NCBI GenBank assembly: GCA_002495645.1
Contig: DAGF01000079.1
Coordinates: 1-28,100 of the forward strand
Length of the DNA stretch: 28,100 nt
From: Euryarchaeota archaeon UBA549
Lineage (GTDB): Archaea > Thermoplasmatota > Poseidoniia > Poseidoniales > Poseidoniaceae
Reading direction: 5' to 3'
Shown: piece after piece, positions 7,639-15,275 of the stretch
Layout: each line of letters opens with the position of its first letter
Position numbering within the stretch: position 1 is the first letter of the stretch
Program-made: the position numbers and the translations under genes
The notes under the pieces: generated by a model
The model's database searches: none
What the model was told of the DNA's origin: nothing
What the model saw: only the letters and a program-made list of their open reading frames with translations

Positions 7639-8124
7639 ATGAGCGATTCTATCCAACTTAGCCCCGGCGATGATGCGCCTGCCTTTGAAGCCCTTGACCA
7701 AAACGGCGATTCACACAACCTGAAGCAGTATCTTGACCAGGGAAAGACCGTCATCCTCTACTTTTACCCCAAAGACTCCACCCCCGGCTGCACAACCCAG
7801 GCTTGCGACTTCCGGGACAACATGGCTCGGCTGAACACTGAAGACCACATCGTTCTCGGTGTTTCCAAGGATTCAGGTAAATCCCACCAGCGATTCATCG
7901 AGAAGCAAGAACTCAATTTCCCGTTGCTGGTGGATGAAGACCTCGCTCTGCACCACGCCTTTGGCACATGGCGACTCAAGATGAATTACGGCCGCGAGTA
8001 CATGGGTTGCGCCCGCTCCACCTTCGTTATCCAACCCGATGGGACCATCAAATGGTGCCGATACAACGTGAAAGCCAAAGGCCACGTTGGGATGTTGATG
8101 CGAGAACTCGGCCTTGGCGAATGA
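7639..8124 (+). CDS. bcp: Peroxiredoxin, PrxQ/BCP type
   Basis: Thiol peroxidase that reduces hydrogen peroxide and organic hydroperoxides in the cytoplasm. The 161-residue protein is of normal family length. It carries the signature PKDSTPGCTTQACDFRD with peroxidatic Cys51 and a second Cys56 five residues on, the arrangement of alpha-type PrxQ with an intramolecular disulfide. Thr48 and Arg126 (GCARSTFVI) complete the expected active site. A short AT-rich element lies upstream but no strong SD, so the transcript may have a short leader. It heads a tight plus-strand cluster, with the next gene 9 nt after its stop. The electron donor is not visible in the window. Confidence 0.96.
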   Translation: MSDSIQLSPGDDAPAFEALDQNGDSHNLKQYLDQGKTVILYFYPKDSTPGCTTQACDFRDNMARLNTEDHIVLGVSKDSGKSHQRFIEKQELNFPLLVDEDLALHHAFGTWRLKMNYGREYMGCARSTFVIQPDGTIKWCRYNVKAKGHVGMLMRELGLGE

Positions 8125-8133
8125 GGGACTACC

Positions 8134-8616
8134 ATGGCAGACCTCCCGCTGTCCGGTCAACGCATTGACCTCGAACATGGAGGCGTCGCATGGTGGCCTT
8201 GCCACATTGGAAAAAACGCTGAAATTGGCCCGGAGTGCTCGATTGGGGCGCTTGCGCACATCGGCCAGCGGGTCGTCCTCGGCCGAGGTTGCAAAATCCA
8301 AGGAAGCGCCTACATCGCTGATGAGTGCGTGCTAGGTGAGGGCGTGTTCATCGGCCCTGCTGCTGTGCTACTCAACGATAAATTTCCTCCATCGAACGAC
8401 CGAGGCAAATGGAAACCAATTCACGTGGGCGACGGAGCCGTTATCGGCGGAAACGCAACGGTCATACCAGGCAATTCCATCGGGGAGCTGAGCGTCCTCG
8501 CAGCCGGCGCAGTGCTGACCAAAGACCTTCCAGCCAACGAGGTCTGGGGAGGCAATCCGGCCGTGTTCCTCATGACACGGGAGGCCTACGAAGCCCGTAG
8601 GGAGGTGGATACATGA
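8134..8616 (+). CDS. Left-handed beta-helix (hexapeptide-repeat) acyltransferase
   Basis: Probable acyl-CoA-dependent transferase, 160 residues. Hexapeptide repeats run from about residue 24 to 126 (IGKNAEIGPECSIGALAHIGQ..., then VGDGAVIGGNATVIPGNSIG), interrupted by a loop LLNDKFPPSNDRGKW typical of the WlbB/WbpD/QdtC group that N-acetylates nucleotide-linked amino sugars. The end VWGGNPAVFL is also characteristic of the fold. GAGGG overlaps the preceding stop and lies 6 nt before the ATG. The stop overlaps the next start as ATGA. The sugar substrate is unknown. A role in surface glycan synthesis would match the sequon-rich surface proteins and the nearby epimerase, but that is inference. 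Confidence 0.9.
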   Translation: MADLPLSGQRIDLEHGGVAWWPCHIGKNAEIGPECSIGALAHIGQRVVLGRGCKIQGSAYIADECVLGEGVFIGPAAVLLNDKFPPSNDRGKWKPIHVGDGAVIGGNATVIPGNSIGELSVLAAGAVLTKDLPANEVWGGNPAVFLMTREAYEARREVDT

Positions 8617-9416
8617 CGGATGAGCGGACCGCTGTGGCGTCGTTCTTGAAGAAGTGCAACGCATACGCACGAAATTCAATTCAACGCAAAAAAGAACGGG
8701 GCGAGGAAGAGGAGATCCCGAAATGGGAAGCCTACATAGAATTCAACGAACACGCCCTCGAGGAAATCGCTAACGGCACCCTTGACCGATGGTTTACGGA
8801 TTCGCATGAAGCAGCGGCGCCTGTTCACCGATTGGGTGTGGAGGACATGGAGCACGTGGAGCGCAGCAGTTGGTTGAACAGCGTCCTTTCCCCGAGGCCT
8901 GTGGTGGTTGCGGGAACCTTTGACGAAGCCGGTGAGCGAAACTTTGCTCCGCTCTCATCGGTCATGCAAGTCTCCACCACGCCACCTTATCTCACGGCCT
9001 CCTTCTCCATCCACAAGGACAAACGCCCCAGAGACACCCACCACAACCTGCGCCAAGGCTCAACCGTTGTGCTCAACGTGATGCCGCCAACACCCCGAGG
9101 CGCCACCATTGTTGATGAGACCGCCACACCCCTACCCCGTGGAGAGGACGAGGGGCAACTTCTCCCCTTGGAAACGGTCGCCGGACAGCCGCTTCTCATG
9201 CAGGAAGCCGTGGCGGCCATCGAGGCCAGTTTTGTTGAAGAGCACGCCCTTCCTGATGCCGTTGCCACCCTGACGGTGCTCAAGGTTGAGGCGGTGTGGT
9301 TCTCCACGAAAACGATGCCAGCTGGTGGCTTGGACGTGCTCTGTCAACATGGCCGAGACGACATGACGCCTTCGCCTCAGGGTTGGACACAGCGTGTTGA
9401 GAAGCACTACGGCTGA
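8613..9416 (+). CDS. Flavin-reductase-like, FMN-binding split-barrel protein
   Basis: A 267-residue protein whose residues about 88-235 match the flavin reductase-like/flavoredoxin fold: SPRPVVVAGTFDEAGERNFAPLSS, followed by TASFSIHKDKRPRDTHHNL and VVLNVMP. This family binds FMN and often reduces it with NAD(P)H or passes electrons to a partner. The first 85 residues are an acidic helical extension (QRKKERGEEEEIPKW) outside the usual domain. The ATG overlaps the stop of the acyltransferase gene (ATGA), so the two are coupled. The 3' end overlaps the convergent epimerase gene by 10 nt. Exact substrate unknown. Confidence 0.85.
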   Translation: MTDERTAVASFLKKCNAYARNSIQRKKERGEEEEIPKWEAYIEFNEHALEEIANGTLDRWFTDSHEAAAPVHRLGVEDMEHVERSSWLNSVLSPRPVVVAGTFDEAGERNFAPLSSVMQVSTTPPYLTASFSIHKDKRPRDTHHNLRQGSTVVLNVMPPTPRGATIVDETATPLPRGEDEGQLLPLETVAGQPLLMQEAVAAIEASFVEEHALPDAVATLTVLKVEAVWFSTKTMPAGGLDVLCQHGRDDMTPSPQGWTQRVEKHYG

Positions 9417-10393
9417 TGTTGCAGTTGCGCCCAAACCTTGCCCAAACCCTCCTCAAGAGAGGTTCGAGGTGTCCAGCCAAGCGAAGTCAGGGCTGCGGAA
9501 ATATCGGGAAGGCGGCGTTTCGAATCGCCGGGATAGCCGCCACCCAGCACCATGTCCACCGCCATGGTTCCAACCGTTTTGTTCACGCTTTCTGCAAGAG
9601 ATCGCATGCTGACTTCTTCGGTTGAGCCGATGTTGAAACTGCGTCCTGCGAGTTTGCCACCGTCAAGGCCCTCGTCAAGAGCACCGGCGAGGTAGAACCC
9701 GTCAACGGTGTCATCGATGTAGGTCATGCTACGCGTTTGGTGACCATCACCGTGGATTTGCATGGGCTGTTGATGAAGAATCGCGTTGAAGAACATACCA
9801 ACAACTTGTCCGTAGGCGTCACCGAGCATGGTGGCGCCATAAGCGTTGAACGGGCGGACAATACGAGCGTCCAATCCGCTTCGAACAGCGTGCTGCACCG
9901 CAACTTCGTCAAGATATTTGCTTGCACCGTAGGAAAAACGCTGGTGCTGAGAAGCTGATGGGAACTGGCTGATGTCCTCGTTGCCCAGCGGCATACCTTC
10001 GTTTTCGCCAAAGGCTTCCGGCGAAGAGGCCAGCACGAAACGAGCCCCCCATTCCTGGGCCTTACGAAGGGCGACCAAGGTGCCGTTGATGTTGACATCG
10101 ATGACGTCAAGGGCCGCTTCGTCAAACCATTTCGTGCCGTTGATCGCCGCCAAATGGTGGACGAGGTCAACCTCGCCCAAAGCCTGTCTGCACCGCTCAA
10201 GGTCATCAGCCAGCGTCACATCGCCCTCGATGACCGTCAGATGAGCATGGTCGGCGACCGAGCGAAGGTTGGCCATGGAGCCCCGCCAAAAATTATCCAA
10301 AACGGCAACGTGGTGGCCCTCAGCAAGCAATCGTTCAACCAAAACGGCGCCGATAAACCCCGCCCCGCCGGTGACGATCACGCGCTGGCTCAT
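9407..10393 (-). CDS. NAD-dependent nucleotide-sugar epimerase/dehydratase (extended SDR)
   Basis: Extended short-chain dehydrogenase of 328 residues. The NAD-binding motif TGGAGFIG is at residues 8-15, followed by the acidic residue of the second strand (VLDNFWRGS), the LAAINGTKWF region, the Ser of LASSPEAFGE (about 123-124) and catalytic Tyr155/Lys159 in YGASK. RPFNAYG and SMTYIDDTVDGFYLA are typical of GalE-like and NDP-sugar epimerases; the substrate cannot be set from sequence. The ATG at 10393 overlaps the AcnX stop (ATGA), so the longer frame to 10480 is rejected. Placement behind AcnX may be only operon packing; no isoprenoid role is implied. Confidence 0.93.
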   Translation of the reverse strand: MSQRVIVTGGAGFIGAVLVERLLAEGHHVAVLDNFWRGSMANLRSVADHAHLTVIEGDVTLADDLERCRQALGEVDLVHHLAAINGTKWFDEAALDVIDVNINGTLVALRKAQEWGARFVLASSPEAFGENEGMPLGNEDISQFPSASQHQRFSYGASKYLDEVAVQHAVRSGLDARIVRPFNAYGATMLGDAYGQVVGMFFNAILHQQPMQIHGDGHQTRSMTYIDDTVDGFYLAGALDEGLDGGKLAGRSFNIGSTEEVSMRSLAESVNKTVGTMAVDMVLGGGYPGDSKRRLPDISAALTSLGWTPRTSLEEGLGKVWAQLQHQP

Positions 10394-12165
10394 GCCTGTG
10401 CACGCTCCACGACCTTGAGCTGGACGCCGGCCTCGGTGCGTGTGAATTCCACCGTATCTCCGGTGTTGACCGCCATGCACGGGTCGTCATCAAAGCCGTG
10501 CCCGTACGGCAACCCGAGCAGGGAACAAGCGGGAAGGGTGAGGGGGCAAATGTCCCGATTCACCACGGCTTTGGGCCCTTTCCCCGTGTAGATGAGCCCC
10601 ATCAGCACGTAAGGCGCCACCGTGGAACCAGAACCCTTCGGGTAGATCAGCACCGTGTCTTCAATGGCCACGCCGTCCAAGGGATGACCCGGCTCTTCGA
10701 TAACCCCGGTGTCTCGGTTGACGTAGCCGAGGTAAGTGATAGGAACATCAGTGACCAAGGCTCGGCCCCGAACGGTGAAGTCGCTTTGTGAGCGCAAACC
10801 GGAACCTGAAAGCAAGGCTTCACCCGTTTGATGCGTTTTCCCTGAGGCGTGCTGCGGTTGGGCTTTGGCTTTGAGAACTGGGACTTCGCCATGACTGAGT
10901 GAGGGGTCGATGGCGTGGGCCACACAGTCCTCGATGGGCATGACCGAGGTAGGTAATCGGTTGAGGCCGCTGGTGAGGTAGTGTTCAGCCTTGAGCGAAT
11001 TGGTCAACAGGTGATTGTATTTGGTGCGGTTGTAGGGTGTGACCTCCGGACAGGTGTCCTTGAGCAGCAAGGCGCCCGCTTCCTCGAGAAGTTCGATGGT
11101 GCCGTCCGCCAAGGCCAAGTCGTAATTCTCTCCGCTGGTGAAGACCCACAAGCGATGGTCGGGGATTTTTCGCCCCATTTCCATGTGCGACCTGACCGCT
11201 GAGGCCGTGATGCGCAGTTCCTCAAGGCTGGCTTGGGGGCAACCGATGACCACCAAATCGACCTGCCCCTTCGGAGCAAGTTCATCGTAGCGCTGTTGGA
11301 GATCGTTGGCGGTGAAGGTCAGTTCACCCTGCCAGCCGCCTGCCGGAGGTTCGAACGTGCCATCTTCTCCTCTGTCGAGCGGCGGTGCGACGGTATGGCC
11401 CTCGGCCCACAACATAGCGCAGCCGTAATTCGCTGCGGCTGCGGTCAGCGCCTTTTTCGAGGCGAAGGACATGAAGGACGGCAAACCGGTGATGTACGGC
11501 ATGGGCCCGTACGGCATGTCCCATTCGGGCCGAACTTGTTTGCCGATCCAATCGCCCAAGACCGACCAATCAGCGAGGTGGTTCATCTCACAGTCGAGGT
11601 GAACGAGAAGGTTGGGGGTGCGGTTGGCTTCGAGGTGCAAACCCCAACGAGGCGCAAATCCGGTCAATGCAGTTGCGAGAGCGGAGAGGCCGGATTCTCG
11701 GTTGGTGATGAGGGAAGTCCAGGTGTTGGAGAAACAGACGGCGTTGGATTCTGCCCATGATGCGATGCCACTCTCGCCCTCAATGCCGCGGTCGTAGGGC
11801 GTGCACGACAAGGTGGCGTCGATGCCCAAGCGTTCGTAGGCGTGGACGATTTCGAATTGCTGTTTCAGAAAATCAGGCCACTCGATGTCCATTTCTTCCA
11901 TTTTCTCTCGGTCGCAACCGGCGGAATTCAGCGTGGTCGGAATGGCCACTTCACCGTCGCCGTCGGCCGATAAATCCTGGAGAAAGCGCCGCAGGCCGTG
12001 CCCTCCGGTGATGACTGAAACGCCGGAAACGTGGGCGTGAACCGCTGAGAGATAACCGTCGGCTTTGGCCGTGTCCGCCAAATCGATGACCAGCCGCGCC
12101 GCCTTTTGGCGCGTCTTGCCTTCCTCGCCCGCCAACTGATTCAGCAGACGCTGGGGGGTCTCCAT
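10390..12165 (-). CDS. Fused AcnX dehydratase, candidate phosphomevalonate dehydratase (large plus small domains)
   Basis: A 591-residue member of the aconitase X family. Residues 1 to about 430 are the catalytic large part (HAHVSGVSVITGG near 43-55, IPTTLNSAG near 75-83). Cys121 (LSCTPY), Cys309 (IGCPQAS) and Cys372 (DTCPE) are the likely iron-sulfur ligands. Residues about 460-585 are the small swivelling domain (GRALVTDVPITYLG, HPLDGVAI, YPKGSGSTVAPYVL). In many archaea two separate genes encode a dehydratase that converts 5-phosphomevalonate to trans-anhydromevalonate 5-phosphate; here both parts are one polypeptide. Other AcnX proteins dehydrate cis-3-hydroxyproline, so the substrate is inferred from the archaeal context. 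A stop codon lies in frame 27 nt upstream, fixing the ATG at 12165. That ATG has only a weak SD, and a short upstream ORF overlaps it. Confidence 0.9.
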   Translation of the reverse strand: METPQRLLNQLAGEEGKTRQKAARLVIDLADTAKADGYLSAVHAHVSGVSVITGGHGLRRFLQDLSADGDGEVAIPTTLNSAGCDREKMEEMDIEWPDFLKQQFEIVHAYERLGIDATLSCTPYDRGIEGESGIASWAESNAVCFSNTWTSLITNRESGLSALATALTGFAPRWGLHLEANRTPNLLVHLDCEMNHLADWSVLGDWIGKQVRPEWDMPYGPMPYITGLPSFMSFASKKALTAAAANYGCAMLWAEGHTVAPPLDRGEDGTFEPPAGGWQGELTFTANDLQQRYDELAPKGQVDLVVIGCPQASLEELRITASAVRSHMEMGRKIPDHRLWVFTSGENYDLALADGTIELLEEAGALLLKDTCPEVTPYNRTKYNHLLTNSLKAEHYLTSGLNRLPTSVMPIEDCVAHAIDPSLSHGEVPVLKAKAQPQHASGKTHQTGEALLSGSGLRSQSDFTVRGRALVTDVPITYLGYVNRDTGVIEEPGHPLDGVAIEDTVLIYPKGSGSTVAPYVLMGLIYTGKGPKAVVNRDICPLTLPACSLLGLPYGHGFDDDPCMAVNTGDTVEFTRTEAGVQLKVVERAQA

Positions 12166-12191
12166 GCGCTTTCCAGCGCTTGAAACCTCAT
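12141..12191 (-). CDS. Putative 16-codon upstream ORF overlapping the AcnX start
   Basis: ATG at 12191 opens a frame coding MRFQALESAWRPPSVC and ending in TGA at 12143-12141, 25 nt inside the AcnX gene in another frame. A strong purine-rich SD lies just upstream, whereas the AcnX ATG itself has a poor one. It may be a leader peptide that controls or couples translation of AcnX. No homology supports it; it is a sequence-level candidate only. Confidence 0.3.
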   Translation of the reverse strand: MRFQALESAWRPPSVC

Positions 12192-12195
12192 GAAC

Positions 12196-12206
12196 TCACC
12201 CCTCCC
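12196..12206 (-). promoter_or_regulatory. Strong Shine-Dalgarno motif in the AcnX leader
   Basis: The minus strand reads GGGAGGGGTGA here, with GGTGA ending 4 nt before the ATG at 12191. It serves the short upstream ORF rather than the AcnX ATG, which is 30 nt farther on. Confidence 0.45.
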
Positions 12207-12223
12207 CTTTGAACGAGCAAGCC

Positions 12224-14401
12224 ATGACGGGCGGTAGATTAACAACGATTGACGCTCTTTTCCCGCTTATGCAAACATCTGCAAGCCAAGCGGGTCTACA
12301 ACCCGACAACCAGCGAGAAGAACAGCAAGAGGAACAACCTCAACAGCCCCCACACCATCGTCACCGACGCTGGTTCACCGTGCTTCAAACCCTCACCTTG
12401 GTGGCTGTCTTGCTCCTCGCCGTGTACAACCACGCCCTCATCGAGGCCAACCCTGAAGAAACGCTTGCCACCCCTTGGCTGGTTGAATCTGAACCCTTCG
12501 AGCCCCTTGCCCCGTGCAACGAGGGTGGTTCTCGAGTCCACACCGGTTTCGACGTTGACGGCAACGGCCTGTTGGACGTTGGCGAGCGCATGGACACCGT
12601 TGTGCTTTGCAACGGGATGCGCGGCCTCTCCGGACCTCAGGGCCAGCCGGGCGAAAGCGGCGTTGATGCGGTTCCGCAACGCTTGGAGACGACCGCACTT
12701 CCCGTGGGCAACACCTCGTGCCCTCAGGGCGGCATCATGATGCACAGCGGCTTGGACCTGAACCTCAACGATGAGCTCGACACCGAAGAAGTGGTCAACC
12801 AAACGGTCCTGTGCAACGGGTTGGTGGGCGCCCACGGCTTCAACGGCACCAACGGAACAGACGGCGCCATCGGAGCAGGAGCCCTTGTGGACAAGGTCGC
12901 CGCTCCCGCCTACATCTGCGCTGACGGTTTCTTGGTCCGATTTGGTGTCGACGACGGCGCCACCGATGGAGAAGCCCACAACGGCTTGTTGGAGCAGAGC
13001 GAGGTGCGAGAAACCCTGAATTTCTGCTTTGAACCGCTCCGCTCAGAACGAGTGAGCGATGTCGTTAGTGGCGCAGGGGATTCAATGACAACCGGCTGCG
13101 ACCAAGCCGTCTGGTCGGAGGCCTTGTCGGGCTTCTTCTTTGCCGCCAACGACGGCGTCAACGGTTGCGAACTCCATGTTCATCATCCCGCAACCAACAC
13201 CACCGCCATGGTGGTCGACCTCCACCCCAGCGGCGACGCGCTGCCAGGTCGAGACCTCGGTTTTACCCTGGTGAACGACGGCGAGCGCTTGCTGTTTGAT
13301 GCGACCGACGGTGCAACGGCCCGCCAGCTCTGGGTCTCTGACGGCACGTCCGAGGGCACCGAAGCCTTGGGGGCGGTGGAAGCCTGGAAACCGCTGGCGT
13401 GGGGCAACGGCTTGCTCTTCCGTTCAACCACCAACCAACTTGTTTGGACCAACGGTAGCAGCCTCGAAAGCGGTTTGACGCTCCCCTCATGGGAGAGCGA
13501 AGTCGCACAGGCCGTCCAAGCCAACCTCTCCGGGTTGAGCAACTTCGGTGATGCGTGGATTCACACCGATGACCAAGCAGTTTGGTTCAGTGCCGCCGAT
13601 GCAGGCGGTGATGTTGAGCCCTACCGTTTGAGCGTGAGCGGTGAGTTGACCTCCTGGACGGTGAACGACTTTGGCAGCACACAACTCTCCGACCTCCTCA
13701 CCGTGGACAACGACCTCGTGGCGGTCGGTGTTCGAGGTGGCGTGAAACAGGTGATCCACCTGCATGAGAACGGCTCCCACACATGGCTGACCTCCATCGC
13801 CCCAGCCTCTGGCGACACCCACCTCGGCGAGGGGATGGGCTTGCACCTCATCGGCGAGAACCTCGTCTTCGATGCGGTCACCACCGGCAACGAAGCACGG
13901 CTTTGGACCACCAATCTCGCCAACGGCATCACGCTTCAGTTGAGCGGCGTCATGCAGTCACCCGGTGCGCAAGTCGGTGTGGCCAACACCGGAGAACGAC
14001 TGCTGTTTGACTGCTTGACCCCGACCCACGGCATGGAAGTCTGCACGACCGACGCAACGCCCCAAGGAAGCCATGTCCTCCACGATTTGACCCCCGGATT
14101 GATGTCCTCTGACATCAGGGGTTTCGCCCCGGTTGGCGAAGGCTGGCTGGTCGTCTCCAGCGGTTCAGTTGACGGCTCGCCACAGGGCTTGGCACTTTGG
14201 GCTGTTGAAGGCACAGCAATGCGTTTGGCCTACGACCCCTGGGATGGAAACGGCAACTCCTCGCAAGCCCTGATGTACGGCGAATTGGTCCTCTCACCCA
14301 CCCAAGCATGGTTCATCGCTCACGACGGTGAGCACGGGCATGAATGGCACCGGTGGAGCCATGGTGAACTGTCTGACGACTGGATTGTCATTCATCGTTG
14401 A
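12224..14401 (+). CDS. Type II membrane-anchored surface protein with EF-hand-like repeats, collagen-like runs and propeller-like region
   Basis: Function unknown; 725 residues. A Gln/His-rich cytoplasmic N terminus (about 25-49) precedes one membrane segment (about 51-68, FTVLQTLTLVAVLLLAV) that acts as an uncleaved anchor. Outside are three repeats (about 98-131, 166-199, 232-269) of the form C..GG...(H)(T/S)G.D.(D/N).(N)...LD..E....(V)LCNG, which resemble the calcium-loop-like repeats (DUF7151-type) of bacterial surface lipoproteins. Between them are short Gly-X-Y-like stretches (GLSGPQGQPGESG, GFNGTNGTDGAIG). From about residue 290 to the end, recurring NDGVNGCELHV, RQLWVSDGTSEGTE, NEARLWTTN and HGMEVCTTDATPQGS units suggest a beta-propeller. 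Start choice is unsure: ATG 12224 (used), ATG 12269 or TTG 12209 all keep the anchor. The 3' end overlaps the convergent TrhO gene by 14 nt. Confidence 0.85.
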   Translation: MTGGRLTTIDALFPLMQTSASQAGLQPDNQREEQQEEQPQQPPHHRHRRWFTVLQTLTLVAVLLLAVYNHALIEANPEETLATPWLVESEPFEPLAPCNEGGSRVHTGFDVDGNGLLDVGERMDTVVLCNGMRGLSGPQGQPGESGVDAVPQRLETTALPVGNTSCPQGGIMMHSGLDLNLNDELDTEEVVNQTVLCNGLVGAHGFNGTNGTDGAIGAGALVDKVAAPAYICADGFLVRFGVDDGATDGEAHNGLLEQSEVRETLNFCFEPLRSERVSDVVSGAGDSMTTGCDQAVWSEALSGFFFAANDGVNGCELHVHHPATNTTAMVVDLHPSGDALPGRDLGFTLVNDGERLLFDATDGATARQLWVSDGTSEGTEALGAVEAWKPLAWGNGLLFRSTTNQLVWTNGSSLESGLTLPSWESEVAQAVQANLSGLSNFGDAWIHTDDQAVWFSAADAGGDVEPYRLSVSGELTSWTVNDFGSTQLSDLLTVDNDLVAVGVRGGVKQVIHLHENGSHTWLTSIAPASGDTHLGEGMGLHLIGENLVFDAVTTGNEARLWTTNLANGITLQLSGVMQSPGAQVGVANTGERLLFDCLTPTHGMEVCTTDATPQGSHVLHDLTPGLMSSDIRGFAPVGEGWLVVSSGSVDGSPQGLALWAVEGTAMRLAYDPWDGNGNSSQALMYGELVLSPTQAWFIAHDGEHGHEWHRWSHGELSDDWIVIHR
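12235..12243. promoter_or_regulatory. Possible shared AT-rich promoter core between divergent genes
   Basis: TAGATTAAC is the most AT-rich stretch between the AcnX gene and the divergent surface-protein gene. Used as a box A on the minus strand it would start RNA near 12213, including the strong SD. Used on the plus strand it would start RNA near 12266, next to the ATG at 12269. The match to the archaeal consensus is weak. Confidence 0.22.
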
Positions 14402-15257
14402 CGGGCACGAGGTTCGCTCGGTCGATGCAGTAAGGGCACGAAACGCCCACGACGTAATCGGGCGAGGCTTGCTCCTCGGTGGAAAGCGGTTCGCGGCAAG
14501 CGAAGCAGACGACGACATCGGTTTCATCCAGTGAGGGATTTACGGCGACCCGCTGGTCAAACACGAAGCAATCGCCGTTCCAATGCTCGCCGCCGACCTC
14601 CTCAAAGTAGCCCAGAACACCGCCTTTGAGTTGTTTTACGTTGGTGAAACCCGCTTCGATCATGATGGCGCTGGCTTTCTCACATCGTATGCCGCCCGTA
14701 CAAAACATAACGACCGGTTCATCCTTCATGGCGTCAGGGAGTTTCTTGATGGCCTCAGGAAATGCCCTGAAGGTTCGGATGTTGAGGTCAATGGCGTCCT
14801 CAAAGGTACCCACACGCAATTCGTAATCGTTTCTCGTATCGAGCACGTGAACCAATTCCCCGGCATCGAGCATGGCCTTGAAGGCTTGAGGCTCGATCTC
14901 CTCCCCGGTGAAGTCCGCTGGTCGAATGTGGTCAAGACCAACCGAGATGATTTCGTTCTTCTTCCGGACGTTCATTCGGTTGAAGGGTTGGTAGTCGGTG
15001 TAGGAGACCTTGAGGGGGATGTCAACGAAACGTTGGTCGTTCTCCATTGCCTGCGTGAAGGCTTCGATGGATGAAGAAGTTCCGGCCAAAAAGAAGTTGA
15101 TGCCTTCGGGCGCCAGTAACACCGTCCCTTTGAGGCCCAAATCAAGGCACAGGCTGCGAAACATCGCCTGGAGTTCATCTCGGTCATTCAAGTCAACAAA
15201 CCGGTATCCGGCGATGTTCATGATGGAGCCGGGCACAAATCGGCGTGGAAAATCCAC
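14388..15257 (-). CDS. trhO: tRNA uridine(34) hydroxylase, rhodanese-like
   Basis: Oxygen-dependent enzyme that hydroxylates the wobble uridine of certain tRNAs to 5-hydroxyuridine (known for the TrhO/YceA family). The product has 289 residues from GTG 15257. The N-terminal ferredoxin-like part carries the signature LGLKGTVLLAPEGIN (40-54). The rhodanese part spans about 125-225 (VLDTRNDYELRVGTFEDAIDL) with catalytic Cys186 in CTGGIRCEKAS. C-terminal Cys251, Cys254, Cys274 and Cys277 form a CxxC...CxxC pair likely to bind zinc. The GTG has GGTGG 9 nt upstream; the ATG at 15221 (MNIAGYRF) also fits homologues and could be the start. It lies 18 nt behind the NAD synthetase gene. Confidence 0.95.
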   Translation of the reverse strand: MDFPRRFVPGSIMNIAGYRFVDLNDRDELQAMFRSLCLDLGLKGTVLLAPEGINFFLAGTSSSIEAFTQAMENDQRFVDIPLKVSYTDYQPFNRMNVRKKNEIISVGLDHIRPADFTGEEIEPQAFKAMLDAGELVHVLDTRNDYELRVGTFEDAIDLNIRTFRAFPEAIKKLPDAMKDEPVVMFCTGGIRCEKASAIMIEAGFTNVKQLKGGVLGYFEEVGGEHWNGDCFVFDQRVAVNPSLDETDVVVCFACREPLSTEEQASPDYVVGVSCPYCIDRANLVPVNDE

Positions 15258-15275
15258 TTCTTGAGGCCACCGTCC

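Noticed and set aside
12296..12979. Minus-strand open frame of 227 codons opposite the EF-hand-like repeat region
   Set aside because: The Cys, Gly and Asp repeat pattern is on the plus strand; the antisense product shows no domain.
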